Of a stretch of DNA of 34,078 bases, positions 7,185 to 16,346 are shown piece by piece. A program made the position numbers and the translations under genes. Within the stretch, counting starts at the first letter, position 1. Every line of letters begins with the position of its first letter. Under the pieces are notes generated by a model. That model did no database searches, was not told where the DNA came from, and saw nothing but the letters and a program-made list of their open reading frames with translations. The DNA is from Deltaproteobacteria bacterium (GTDB taxonomy: Bacteria > Desulfobacterota > Dissulfuribacteria > Dissulfuribacterales > QOAL01), in contig WGBG01000068.1 of assembly GCA_015494395.1 (NCBI GenBank), forward strand, positions 1 through 34,078, read 5' to 3'.

Positions 7185-7583
7185 ATGAAAAAAACAGACA
7201 GGAATGTGAACTTTTTTCTAATCATTATGGGTGTAACAGTAATCATATCAACAGTGAGTCTGTCTTACAGCAGGGAACACGGGCCAGGCACCGTTAAGGG
7301 TTCCCTGCCGACTCAAAATCATTCCAGGAGTGAATATGTGTCTATGGCAGCCATTTTCTGCCAGGAAGCCATAAAAGCAGCTCTAAAAGAGGTGCCGGGC
7401 CGCGTATATGAATGCAAGTTGGAAGAAGAGAAAGGCTTTCTTGTGTATGGCGTTGAGATCCTATCAAATGATGGCAGGTTTATGGAGGTCCAGGTGGATG
7501 CCGGAAACGGACAAGTTTTGTTTTCTGAGGAAGACAAACCGGAAGCGGAAAATGACTTGTGTGAAAAATCAGGGTGCGATTGA
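7185..7583 (+). CDS. Small secreted or anchored PepSY-domain protein (copy 1)
   Basis: A 132-residue protein with a hydrophobic N-terminal segment (about residues 11-28) and a single PepSY-like domain (about 55-115): an AIKAALKEVPGRVYECKLE helix-strand start, VYGVEIL, and a VDAGNGQVLFSEED ending. PepSY domains are small modules found in secreted or membrane proteins and often modulate proteases or sensors. An acidic tail carries two cysteines. ATG at 7185 is preferred to 7155 because GGAG lies about nine bases upstream. The gene is first in the arnC operon and directly follows the triple repeat, so it is probably among the most strongly controlled products. Its role is unknown; the intact second copy at 28200 argues that it matters. 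Confidence 0.75.
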   Translation: MKKTDRNVNFFLIIMGVTVIISTVSLSYSREHGPGTVKGSLPTQNHSRSEYVSMAAIFCQEAIKAALKEVPGRVYECKLEEEKGFLVYGVEILSNDGRFMEVQVDAGNGQVLFSEEDKPEAENDLCEKSGCD

Positions 7584-7621
7584 TTTGCATGTAATTTTAC
7601 TGAACGATATTGGAATTCAAA

Positions 7622-8569
7622 ATGAACATACAGGAAGAAACAGCTCTTTCCGTGATTATTCCGATGTATAACGAAGAAGCCAATATCCCCGTGCTGCTTC
7701 CAAGGCTGTTTGCCGTCCTGGCACAGCTGAAAGAAACCTGGGAGGTTATCTTCGTAAATGACGGTTCAACCGATCAAACTCTTGAACTTCTCAAGGAAGA
7801 GGCCGACAAGAGAGGGCATAGTGTGATAGTTAATCTCGCCAGAAATTTCGGTCAGCATGCAGCGGTCATGGCAGGTTTTTCCCAGGCAGGCGGCAAATGG
7901 ATAATCACCATGGACGCAGACCTTCAGAATCCCCCTGAAGAAATCCCCGGAATACTCGCGGAGTTCAAAAAAGGACATGATCTGGTTGGAACTGTCAGAA
8001 AGGCAAGGCATGATACGCTGTTTCGAAAGACAGCCTCAAAAATAACAAACAGGATCATAACCAGAATTTCCGGAATTTCGTTAAAGGACTTTGGCTGCAT
8101 GCTTCGAGGCTACAGCCGTGAAGTGGTACAGGCCATCCTGCAAAATCCGGAATATCGAACCTTTATCCCTGCACTTGCAACTTTTTTTGCAGCCAACCCC
8201 GTGGAGATAGAAGTAAGTCATGAAAAAAGGGCGGGAGGGAAGTCAAAATACTCCATCATCAAACTCCTGAGCCTTCAACTGGACCTTATGACCGGATTTT
8301 CCATGTGGCCTTTGAGAATACTCTTTTTTGCCGGCAGCATAATAGCTCTCCTGGGCATGATGCTGGCACTGGTGATTATGATCATGAGAGTGTTTCAAGG
8401 CCCGGGATGGGCAGCTCAGGGAGTTTTTACGCTCTTCTCATTCATGTTTTTCCTGGCAGGGTGCCAGCTCTTTGCCCTGGGGTTGGTTGGAGAATATATT
8501 GGCCGCATTTTTCAGGCAGTTCGGCACAGGCCGTCCTATATACTTGAAAAGGTCTATAAATTCTCATAA
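7622..8569 (+). CDS. arnC: ArnC-like undecaprenyl-phosphate glycosyltransferase (GT2)
   Basis: A 315-residue protein closely resembling ArnC, which loads formyl-aminoarabinose from UDP onto undecaprenyl phosphate at the inner membrane. Visible features are the GT2 start (LSVIIPMYNEEANI), NDGSTD, NLARNFGQHAAVMAGF, the DADLQNPPEEIP catalytic metal motif, RKTASKITNRIITR and DFGCMLRGYSR, then two C-terminal membrane helices (about 225-250 and 265-290) and GEYIGRIFQAVRHRP. The length is normal for the family. ATG at 7622 is chosen; a TTG four codons upstream is possible and the ribosome site is weak. It lies about 40 bases after the pepSY gene. The substrate could be another pentose because the rest of the aminoarabinose pathway is absent here. 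Confidence 0.85.
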   Translation: MNIQEETALSVIIPMYNEEANIPVLLPRLFAVLAQLKETWEVIFVNDGSTDQTLELLKEEADKRGHSVIVNLARNFGQHAAVMAGFSQAGGKWIITMDADLQNPPEEIPGILAEFKKGHDLVGTVRKARHDTLFRKTASKITNRIITRISGISLKDFGCMLRGYSREVVQAILQNPEYRTFIPALATFFAANPVEIEVSHEKRAGGKSKYSIIKLLSLQLDLMTGFSMWPLRILFFAGSIIALLGMMLALVIMIMRVFQGPGWAAQGVFTLFSFMFFLAGCQLFALGLVGEYIGRIFQAVRHRPSYILEKVYKFS

Positions 8570-8616
8570 CGGGTTTTTAGAAACCATTTATGGCTCCCCT
8601 TTTTAACTCCTGCTTC

Positions 8617-8764
8617 GTAACTGATCACAGGGTGATGTCGAGTCTTGCTGCATACCTTCCCAATTCTGTAAGCGTTTACAGGGTGCCGCAGATGCAAGGC
8701 GGGTGCGCAGCTGTACTTCAAGCGCCCGCCAACACAGCATATGTGGTGCCCTGTGAACGCTTAC
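8617..8764. repeat. Dispersed repeat, copy 1 (with 20-bp inverted arms)
   Basis: A 148-bp sequence recurring at 10589-10748. It contains a palindromic part bounded by GTAAGCGTTTACAGGGTGCC (8668-8687) and an inverted arm at 8745-8764 with a few mismatches, with GCAGATGCAAGGCGGG between. About 50 bases outside the left arm are also conserved between the copies. It fills the 8570-8811 gap between the ArnC and ArnT-like genes; no gene is seen there. Confidence 0.75.
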
Positions 8765-8895
8765 CCTGCTTCTATCGTTTACGTCCGGCAAACAGACAAT
8801 AAGAAAATACTGTGAAAAATACTTCCAAACTCCCTGGTGAATCATTCGGTAGCGGCATGCAAGGGCTTTATCACACATCAAACACATCAAACCGC

Positions 8896-10581
8896 ATGTC
8901 AGAAAAGATCCTTTCCAGCGACAGCTCCACCCTGATCTTTCTGATTATATTTGTTTCAGCAGGCTTTTTGCTTTTTCTGAATCACAGGCCCCTGTGGGCC
9001 CCGGATGAGATACGTGTGGCAGGAATAGGCGCCAATATGCTCATTGGAAATAGCTGGGCAGTCCCCCTGCTTAATGGCCATCCATTCCTCGAAAAACCTC
9101 CGCTCTATTTCTGGAGCGAGGCCATAGCCTTTCATTTGCTGGGCTTCACTCCTGCCGCGGCAAAACTTCCCTCAGCCCTGTCTGCCATAGCCGGAGTGGC
9201 TGGTCTGTTTCTCCTTGCCAGAAAATCTGGTTTTTCCAGGTCAGCCTCCTTGATATCAGCCATGATGCTGGCTGTCTCCGTGCAGTACTTCATCACCGGG
9301 AGAAGATGCATAACTGATCTTATGCTTACTTCTTTTGTAATCTGGAGCATATATGCCGGGTTTGGACTGCTTTCATGCAGGAAACAGAGGCATGAAGTGT
9401 TCTGGACCCTGCTTTTGGCGCTGGTGCTGGTAGGCGGCCTGCTCACCAAGGGACTGGTTGCCCTGGCAATCCCCCTGACAACACTTGTGCCATGGTATGT
9501 GCTGGCCAATGGTTTTAATGCAGGACGCGTATCAGGCAGACAGGCCGGGCTTTTCTTGATGGCTGTGATAATGTCTCTGGCAGTGTTCGGGATATGGCTG
9601 ATATTTTTATATCAGGCTGCGGGGACTGATGCTGTTTATGAAGTAGTCTGGGTCAATAATTTCGGAAGGTTCCTCGGCTCTCACCAGGGCCATGCAGAAC
9701 CATTCTGGTACTATCTGAAAAAGCTTCCTGAACAGGTTATGCCCTGGGCCGTTGTCATGCCGGTAGCACTCCCCCTGTACCTTAAGGAAGTTGCCGGATA
9801 TGGAAACAGAAGGACACTGCTGATTATATCCTGGCTGATCTTTCCTTTTCTGATGCTTTCAGCCGCATCAGGAAAACGTCCCATTTACCTGATACCCATA
9901 CACCCAGCAGCCGCATGGATGGCCGGAGTATTCATTGATGACTGTATCCGGGGTCATTTCAAATGGTGCATTTCTGGCAGAATTGCGAAATATCTTATTG
10001 GCTTACTGATCCTTGCGGCAGGAGTGGCAACCCTGGTTTTTCTGATTTTTCTCTACAAAAACGATGTACTTGCGGCTCTGCCTGGATTACTCGCCAGTAT
10101 CACCATTTTTCCACTTGCAGCTTCCGCCAGAGATATCGTTCAGAAACGATTTTATTCTTCCATTTTCCTGTTAACTGGCGGATGCATGATACTCTTCATG
10201 GACTGGTATGCATTTGGAAGTCATATAAGATGGCCTGACAACTCGCTTAAACCGGTATTCCGGCAGATATCCAGAGACTCTGGTCATTCCGTGGCACTGT
10301 ATCAACCTGACGAAGCCCTTCGAGGTGCGGCGGTCTTTTATCTGAGAGACGTTGTACCGGAAATTTTTTCAGAAAATGAGGTGCAAGCCTGTTCTGAATC
10401 ATTTCCCGGGGCTGCCGGACAAGGTACATACCTGCAGCTTGTAGGCACACAGAAAAGCATTGGTAAAATAGGTAGTCCGCAGATTATTTTTCAACAAAGG
10501 GTAAAAAACAAAATCATATTAATCCTGCTTTGCCAACAAACAGATGAAAGTCAGAATTATCAAAAACATGGCCATACATAG
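8896..10581 (+). CDS. ArnT-like lipid-linked sugar transferase, second paralogue
   Basis: About 561 residues with many membrane helices and the GT83/ArnT plan. The first helix (about 12-29) is followed by WAPDEIR (Asp37-Glu38, the canonical acidic pair), HPFLEKPPLYFWSE, GRRCITDLMLTSF, and a LLTKGLVAL helix. The soluble C-terminal tail is short and divergent. Family members move a sugar from a polyprenyl phosphate to lipid A on the periplasmic face. The start is uncertain: ATG 8896 has no clear ribosome site, and GTG 8812 or ATG 8857 in the same frame would add 28 or 13 residues. It follows arnC and the repeat at 8617-8764 and precedes the outer-membrane factor gene, so it appears co-transcribed with an efflux pump. 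Confidence 0.75.
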   Translation: MSEKILSSDSSTLIFLIIFVSAGFLLFLNHRPLWAPDEIRVAGIGANMLIGNSWAVPLLNGHPFLEKPPLYFWSEAIAFHLLGFTPAAAKLPSALSAIAGVAGLFLLARKSGFSRSASLISAMMLAVSVQYFITGRRCITDLMLTSFVIWSIYAGFGLLSCRKQRHEVFWTLLLALVLVGGLLTKGLVALAIPLTTLVPWYVLANGFNAGRVSGRQAGLFLMAVIMSLAVFGIWLIFLYQAAGTDAVYEVVWVNNFGRFLGSHQGHAEPFWYYLKKLPEQVMPWAVVMPVALPLYLKEVAGYGNRRTLLIISWLIFPFLMLSAASGKRPIYLIPIHPAAAWMAGVFIDDCIRGHFKWCISGRIAKYLIGLLILAAGVATLVFLIFLYKNDVLAALPGLLASITIFPLAASARDIVQKRFYSSIFLLTGGCMILFMDWYAFGSHIRWPDNSLKPVFRQISRDSGHSVALYQPDEALRGAAVFYLRDVVPEIFSENEVQACSESFPGAAGQGTYLQLVGTQKSIGKIGSPQIIFQQRVKNKIILILLCQQTDESQNYQKHGHT

Positions 10582-10588
10582 AAAATTT

Positions 10589-10748
10589 GTAACAAATCAC
10601 AGAGTTATGTCGAGTTTTGTTGCATACCATCCCCATTCCACAAGCGTTTACAGGGTGCCGCAGATGCAAGGCGGCGGGTGCGCAGTCGTACTCCCTGTAC
10701 TTCAAGCGCCCGATGGCGCAACAGACTTGGTGCCCTGTGAACGCTTAC
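10589..10748. repeat. Dispersed repeat, copy 2 (overlaps a gene start)
   Basis: A 160-bp second copy of the 8617-8764 repeat, differing by substitutions and about 12 inserted bases in the centre. Its right inverted arm ends at 10748 and carries the GTG at 10730 that can start the outer-membrane lipoprotein frame. An open reading frame runs through the whole repeat in that frame, so automated annotation may extend the gene to 10544. Confidence 0.75.
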
Positions 10749-12187
10749 GAAAATTGATTGACTGCATACCTGCTGTATTTCTCATGACTCTTCTTTTGTT
10801 TATCAGTGGATGTGCCGGCTACACCTCTCTTGAATCACAGTATGCAGGAAACGGAACTATTACCAGTTTAACCGCGCTTCCAGATGAAGAAGCTCTTTCC
10901 CGACAAGGAACAGACTTCAGGCATCCCCTTATTGAGCCGGTGAGCATCAATTTGAAAGACGGCATCTCTCTTGAGGAAGCCGCTGTCATTGCTGTTATTG
11001 CAAATCCTGACCTGAAGACAGAGCGGGACAGGAAAAAAATTGCTGATGCGCAGCTCATTCAGGCCGGTCTTCTGCCCAATCCCCAGCTTTCATACAACTA
11101 TGAATTCCCTACAGGGGGTGTGACGCGCGACACAGTTAACGCCTTTGGAATTGGCATTGACTGGGATATTTCAGCCCTTGTCACAAGGCAGGCCAGGCTC
11201 TCTACTGCTGATTTTAACAAGAAGGCTGTGGACCTTGAGGTTGCCTGGAAAGAGTGGCAGACCGCAGAGGCTGCCAAACTTCACTGGCTGAGACTCTTCT
11301 GGACCATGAAAAAAAGGACGCTCCTCAAGGAGTGGTCCCTGACCCTTGGGAAACAGGTGGCACTGCTGAGGCAGGCGGTAGAACGCGGTGTGGAAACCGC
11401 CCCTGCCCTGGCATCTGCACGCACTGCCCTTCTTGAGGTGCAGGCAGGCCTTGCAAAAAATATGGAGGATATCCGGCAGGAGAAGGCCGCGCTGAAACGC
11501 ATAATGGGTCTGCCACCGGACTATGACCCTGTTGTTCAGGATAGCGCTTTTTCAATTCCATTTGATCCATCTGTTATGGCACAGATTAACAGCGCCCCGG
11601 AAAACATCATGAGTAGAAGGCTGGACATAATGGCCCTGCGGGACGCATGCCGCAGCAGTGATGAGCATGTACGGGAAACTGTGCTTTCTCAGTTCCCGAA
11701 AATAGGTATTGGATTCACTCATGCAGGCGACACAGGCGATGTAATAACCACCGGCCCTGCTGTGACACTTGAAATCCCGCTGTTTGACCGCAGGCAGGGA
11801 GAGATTGCCATGGCGCGGGCATACAGGGCCAGGGCCATTGATGAGTACAGGGCAAGGATATTTGACGCGGTTTCAACCTCACAGGAAATAAAGGTACGAC
11901 TTGATAGCGCCCTGGCACATTACATGAAAACAGAAGAGGCGGCTGCTTCCCGCAGGAATATGGTGGAGATGTACCGTGAGGCCCTTTCGCACGGGAATGC
12001 TGATGTTATCACATATTATCAGGCCATGATCACGTTGATTAAGGAAAAGACGGCTCTGCTGGACATAAAAACAGGGATATCAGAACTCGCAGTAGCCATG
12101 GAGACAGCCACAGGCACATATATCCGCCCTGGGAACGGTTGGAAAGGAAAGAACCAGCAAAAAAGACTGATGAACGGTACCATATAA
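10730..12187 (+). CDS. Outer-membrane efflux lipoprotein (TolC/CusC-like)
   Basis: An outer-membrane factor of about 485 residues with two OEP repeats, forming the exit duct of a tripartite pump. With GTG 10730 the protein starts with a basic n-region (ERLRK), a hydrophobic stretch and the lipobox ISGC, giving a lipidated cysteine at residue 28. Helical coiled regions follow, for example SLEEAAVIAVIANPDLKTE and LKRIMGLPPD, and a second repeat has VTLEIPLFDRRQGEIAMARA. The frame is open from ATG 10544, but that would place about 89 residues before the lipid cysteine and would translate a dispersed repeat. TTG 10754 is another option. Its stop overlaps the next start in TAATG, implying coupling to the fusion protein. 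Confidence 0.75.
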   Translation: MPCERLRKLIDCIPAVFLMTLLLFISGCAGYTSLESQYAGNGTITSLTALPDEEALSRQGTDFRHPLIEPVSINLKDGISLEEAAVIAVIANPDLKTERDRKKIADAQLIQAGLLPNPQLSYNYEFPTGGVTRDTVNAFGIGIDWDISALVTRQARLSTADFNKKAVDLEVAWKEWQTAEAAKLHWLRLFWTMKKRTLLKEWSLTLGKQVALLRQAVERGVETAPALASARTALLEVQAGLAKNMEDIRQEKAALKRIMGLPPDYDPVVQDSAFSIPFDPSVMAQINSAPENIMSRRLDIMALRDACRSSDEHVRETVLSQFPKIGIGFTHAGDTGDVITTGPAVTLEIPLFDRRQGEIAMARAYRARAIDEYRARIFDAVSTSQEIKVRLDSALAHYMKTEEAAASRRNMVEMYREALSHGNADVITYYQAMITLIKEKTALLDIKTGISELAVAMETATGTYIRPGNGWKGKNQQKRLMNGTI

Positions 12188-13317
12188 TGAACAGCAACAG
12201 GGAAAAAAATATGGCATACACAGCATTCATTTATGTTTTCTCTCTTGTAATGGCAATAGTGACGTTTTTTTCAGACAATGCTCTTTCGGGGCAGGGCGAA
12301 ACAGGCCCTGCTGTTGCCGCCACGGTCCATACCGCCATTGCTCATGAGCAGGTCGTCAGAGACGTACTCATGGCCTATGGACGTATAACCCCTGCGCCTG
12401 GAAATACCATCAGTATTACCATTCCCTTTGAATGCCGTATTGAGAAGAGCTTTGTGACTCAAGGACAGCAGGTGGAACAGGGCATGCCGCTTGTGGAAAT
12501 TGCCCCCAGTCCTTCCTCGCTTCTCATAATGCAATCAGCAGAAAACGATCTGAAGGCCGCGAAACAGCAGCTCGACAAGGTCAGGGAGCGCAAGCACATG
12601 AAACTTGCCACTGCCGCTGAGATGATCCAGGCCCAAAAGGAGTATAACCTTGCCATGCTCCGAATGAAAAACCTGAAATCCATGAAGATGGCGGAAAAAC
12701 TCACCATCAACGCAGAAAATAATGGCATGGTCACAAGGCTCTACTGCCGGGCCGGGCAGATAATCACGTCAGGCTCTCCTCTCATGGATATTGTTTACGG
12801 AAACAGGCTGGAGGCTGCCATAGGAGTTGAGCCCCACGACATGCACTGGCTTAAATCCGGGCAAGAGGTCATGCTGGTTCCGGTTAACAGGGATATGTCA
12901 AAGAAAACAGGCACAATCAGAACAGTTTCCCACGCGGTTAACAGCTCCTCAAGGCTCATAGATGTGTTCGTGTCCCTGCCCCTTGATTCAAATTTTCTTT
13001 TAAACGAGTTTGTGCGTGCTGAAATAGTGCTTGATACCCGCAAGGGGATTGTGGTGCCGAGAAGCGCGGTGATTCCTGACGGAAACGGTAGTGCAGTATG
13101 CTTTACAGTGGAACATGGCAGGGCGTGCAGGCATGTTGTGAAAACCGGATGGCAGGACAGGGATTCTATTGAGATATATTCCCGGTCCATAAAGGCCGGT
13201 GATGAAGTAGTGATACTGGGCAATTATGAACTCAATGACAACATGCCTGTGAGGATAATCAGAAAAGAGAATAAATTATCTATTTCCAGCAAGACAACAG
13301 GCTGGCATGCGTCATGA
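12187..13317 (+). CDS. RND efflux membrane fusion protein (HlyD/AcrA type)
   Basis: A periplasmic adaptor of about 376 residues. A hydrophobic N-terminal segment (about 10-28) anchors or exports it. A biotinyl-lipoyl half (SITIPFECRIEKSFVTQGQQVEQGMPLVEI) is followed by a short alpha-hairpin (about 110-170), the second lipoyl half (NNGMVTRLYCRAGQIITSG) and a beta-barrel region ending in EFVRAEIVLD and GIVVPRSAVI. It would bridge the outer-membrane factor encoded just upstream and the RND permease just downstream. The start overlaps the previous stop by one base; ATG 12211 is an alternative. Its own stop overlaps the permease start in ATGA, so the three genes are tightly coupled. Confidence 0.8.
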   Translation: MNSNREKNMAYTAFIYVFSLVMAIVTFFSDNALSGQGETGPAVAATVHTAIAHEQVVRDVLMAYGRITPAPGNTISITIPFECRIEKSFVTQGQQVEQGMPLVEIAPSPSSLLIMQSAENDLKAAKQQLDKVRERKHMKLATAAEMIQAQKEYNLAMLRMKNLKSMKMAEKLTINAENNGMVTRLYCRAGQIITSGSPLMDIVYGNRLEAAIGVEPHDMHWLKSGQEVMLVPVNRDMSKKTGTIRTVSHAVNSSSRLIDVFVSLPLDSNFLLNEFVRAEIVLDTRKGIVVPRSAVIPDGNGSAVCFTVEHGRACRHVVKTGWQDRDSIEIYSRSIKAGDEVVILGNYELNDNMPVRIIRKENKLSISSKTTGWHAS

Positions 13318-16300
13318 AGAACATTCCTGAATGGCTCAAGTCCCATAAACGCTCCATCCTGTTCATGATAGGAATCCTTGCCGCAGGCGGCCTTTTTGCA
13401 TCCTTCAGACTGCCGGTGGCCCTGTTCCCGCACGTGAACTTTCCACGGGTGGTTATAGCCCTTGATGCAGGAGACCGGCCCGCTGATCTTATGGCCATTG
13501 AAGTGACAAGGCCAGTGGAAGAGGCGGTAAGGGCTGTGCCTGGAGTTCGGACGGTTCGTTCCAATACAACAAGGGGTGCTGCGGATATCTCAATCAATTT
13601 TGACTGGGGCGAGGATATGATTGCCGCAATGCTTCAGGTTGAATCCGCGGTAAATCAGGTACTGCCTGCCCTTCCTGCAGGAACCGCGTTTGAAGTAAGG
13701 CGCATGGACCCCACAGTATTTCCCGTGCTGGCATACAGCCTTACCTCGGACACCGTATCTCCTGTGAAGCTCAGGGACATTGCCCTCTACAAGCTTCGCC
13801 CCCTGCTTTCAACCGTAACAGGTGTTGCACGCATAGGAGTGCAGGGAGGAGATACCGCTGAATATCAGGTTGTTGTTGATCCTGCCCGGCTGATGGGGCT
13901 CGGTCTTACTGTGCAGGACGTTGCCGCAGGCCTTTCGGCATCAAATGTTGTGCAGGCTGTGGGGAGGATGGAGGATCACTATAAACTCTATCTCACCATT
14001 TCTGATACCAGGATCAGAAACATAACACAGATAAAAAATACCGTATTGAGATCAGGCACAAACGGGCTGGTAAGGGTGGAAGATGTGGCCCTTGTTACCA
14101 GGGGGAAGGCCCCGAAATGGACCAGGGTCACGGCTGACGGTCATGAGGCCGTGATTTTCCAGGTTTTCCAGCAGCCCGGCGGGAACACCGTGCAGATCGC
14201 ATCTGACATCAGGAAAAAACTTGCCTCTTTCCGGCCTCATCTGCCAGAGGGCGTAAGGATATCAAACTGGTATGATCAGAGCGGGCTTGTGAAGGCCTCT
14301 GCCCTGAGCGTAAGGGATGCGGTGTTTGTGGGAGTGGGCTTTGCCGCAATCATCCTTCTGGTTTTTCTGAAAAATCTTAAAATGACCTCAATAGCATTTG
14401 TCATGGTGCCTGTGGTGCTGCTTTCATCCGTGTTAATCCTGCTTCTCCTGAAAATGCGGTTCAACATAATGACTCTCGGGGGCCTTGCCGCAGCGGTGGG
14501 GCTTGTAATTGATGACATGATAGTAATGGAGGAGCAGATTGTACGTGCCTTAAGTGAGCCGGGTGCAGAAAAAAACGCGGCCATTAAACAGGCCGTGCGG
14601 GAGATGACCATTCCCCTTGCAGGCTCTTCCCTTTCCACAATAATCATATTTGCGCCCCTTGCCTTTCTCACAGGTGTTACAGGTGCCTTTTTCAAGGCCC
14701 TTTCCATCACAATGGCCGCAAGCCTGGTATTTTCCTTCTTCATTGCCTGGCTTGGTGTTCCGGTAATGGCCTCTCTGATACTTGGCGTAAGGGACGCAAA
14801 GGGTGAAAAGCCGGGAAGGTGGTGGCAGGCTGTTTTCCGTCTCTATGAAAAGGCACTTGTTCCAGTGCTCAAAAGACCGGCGCTTCTCGTGCCAGGCGTG
14901 CTTGTAATCTGTCTTGCCGGATGGTTCTCATATCAGCATACAGGCTCAGGGTTCATGCCGCACATGGACGAGGGCGGTTTTATCCTGGACTACGTTGCCC
15001 CGGCCGGCACATCGGTTGAAGAGACTGACAGGCTGGTAAAACAGGTGGAAAAGATACTCATGGACACCCCGGAGGTGGAGACATACTCCCGGAGAACCGG
15101 CCTTGCCCTTGGAGGTTATATTACAGAGGCAAATGAGGGAGATTTCTTCGTAAGGCTCAGGTCCGGGAAAAGAAGGCCTGTGGAAGCTGTCATGGACGCT
15201 GTGCGAAAACAGGTGGAGCATACGGTCCCCGGCCTTGAGATTGAAATGGCCCAGCTCATGGAAGACCTCATAGGTGATCTTACAGCAGTTCCGCAGCCCA
15301 TAGAGATAAAGCTCTTTTCTGATGACGAGGAAAAACTCCTTGCCCTTGCCCCGAAGATAGCGGACGAGATAGGAAAAATCCCCAACGTGGTGGATATCAG
15401 GGACGGAATTGTGCTGGCAGGTGATGCCATGATAATCCACATAGACAGGGACAGAGCAGCCATGGAAGGCGTGGCGCCCGAGGCAGTTACCAACATGCTT
15501 CGTAACTCCATTGAGGGCAATGTAACAACCTTCATACAGGAGGGCATCAAGATGACAGGGCTCAGGGTCTGGCTGCCCGAAGAATTGCGTGACAGGAAAG
15601 CGGCTATTGAAAATATCATGTTGCGTGCGCCAGATGGACATTTCTTCCCTCTCAAGCGGATTGCATCCCTCATGCCTGTAAGCGGCCAGCCTCAGATTAT
15701 ACGTGAGAATTTAAAACGCATGATCCCTGTGACTGCCCGCATAAGCGGCAGGGATATGGGCTCTGTTATCAAAGATATCAAAACCGTAATGGAGCATAAG
15801 GGGCGGCTTCCAAAAGGTGTGTATTACGAGCTTGGCGGCCTTTACAGGCAGCAGCAGATTGCGTTCAAAGGGCTTGTGGCAGTATTTGTTGGGGCAGTGC
15901 TCCTTGTCTTTACTCTGCTGCTCTTTATGTATGAAAATTTCAGGACTGCAGCAGCCGTGATATTCAACACCATGCTTGCGCTAATGGCAGTGATGGCAGG
16001 GCTTTACATTACCGGAAGGGAAATCAATATCTCCTCAATGATGGGCATGACCATGATAGTGGGCATAGTAACGGAAACCGCCATTTTCTATGTTTCAGAA
16101 CTCAGGTATCTTGAGGCAGGGGGCATGGAGCATGAAAAGGCCCTTCTCCAGGCAGGCAAGAACCGCATGAGGCCCATTGCCATGACCACCTTTGCGGCCA
16201 TCTTTGCACTCCTCCCCCTTGCCCTTGGAATCGGCAAGGGTTCTGCCATGCTGACCCCGCTTGCAATTGCCATTATTTCCGGGCTTTCAGTGCAGACATT

Positions 16301-16346
16301 CCTTGTGCTTCTTGTGCTGCCTGTGCTTTTGCATATCAGACTGTAG
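13314..16346 (+). CDS. RND efflux permease 1
   Basis: A 1010-residue inner-membrane proton-driven pump with the standard RND layout: helix 1 near the start, a large periplasmic loop (about 35-330), six helices, a second loop (about 545-850) and six final helices. TM4 carries the paired acids in VGLVIDDM (Asp400, Asp401). In the TM10 region the position of the AcrB lysine is occupied by Glu921 (GIVTETAIF), as I recall for metal exporters such as CusA. That hints at, but does not prove, a different coupling or substrate class. The gene overlaps the fusion protein gene by four bases and is the last of the operon that begins with pepSY and arnC. Confidence 0.85.
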   Translation: MKNIPEWLKSHKRSILFMIGILAAGGLFASFRLPVALFPHVNFPRVVIALDAGDRPADLMAIEVTRPVEEAVRAVPGVRTVRSNTTRGAADISINFDWGEDMIAAMLQVESAVNQVLPALPAGTAFEVRRMDPTVFPVLAYSLTSDTVSPVKLRDIALYKLRPLLSTVTGVARIGVQGGDTAEYQVVVDPARLMGLGLTVQDVAAGLSASNVVQAVGRMEDHYKLYLTISDTRIRNITQIKNTVLRSGTNGLVRVEDVALVTRGKAPKWTRVTADGHEAVIFQVFQQPGGNTVQIASDIRKKLASFRPHLPEGVRISNWYDQSGLVKASALSVRDAVFVGVGFAAIILLVFLKNLKMTSIAFVMVPVVLLSSVLILLLLKMRFNIMTLGGLAAAVGLVIDDMIVMEEQIVRALSEPGAEKNAAIKQAVREMTIPLAGSSLSTIIIFAPLAFLTGVTGAFFKALSITMAASLVFSFFIAWLGVPVMASLILGVRDAKGEKPGRWWQAVFRLYEKALVPVLKRPALLVPGVLVICLAGWFSYQHTGSGFMPHMDEGGFILDYVAPAGTSVEETDRLVKQVEKILMDTPEVETYSRRTGLALGGYITEANEGDFFVRLRSGKRRPVEAVMDAVRKQVEHTVPGLEIEMAQLMEDLIGDLTAVPQPIEIKLFSDDEEKLLALAPKIADEIGKIPNVVDIRDGIVLAGDAMIIHIDRDRAAMEGVAPEAVTNMLRNSIEGNVTTFIQEGIKMTGLRVWLPEELRDRKAAIENIMLRAPDGHFFPLKRIASLMPVSGQPQIIRENLKRMIPVTARISGRDMGSVIKDIKTVMEHKGRLPKGVYYELGGLYRQQQIAFKGLVAVFVGAVLLVFTLLLFMYENFRTAAAVIFNTMLALMAVMAGLYITGREINISSMMGMTMIVGIVTETAIFYVSELRYLEAGGMEHEKALLQAGKNRMRPIAMTTFAAIFALLPLALGIGKGSAMLTPLAIAIISGLSVQTFLVLLVLPVLLHIRL

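Noticed and set aside
10544-10729. N-terminal extension of the outer-membrane factor to ATG 10544
   Set aside because: It would translate a dispersed repeat and place about 89 residues ahead of the lipid-attachment cysteine, which is not compatible with a lipoprotein signal.
14276-15673. Long minus-strand frames inside the first RND permease gene
   Set aside because: They are shadows of a high-quality coding frame with full RND motifs; no ribosome sites or domains of their own.
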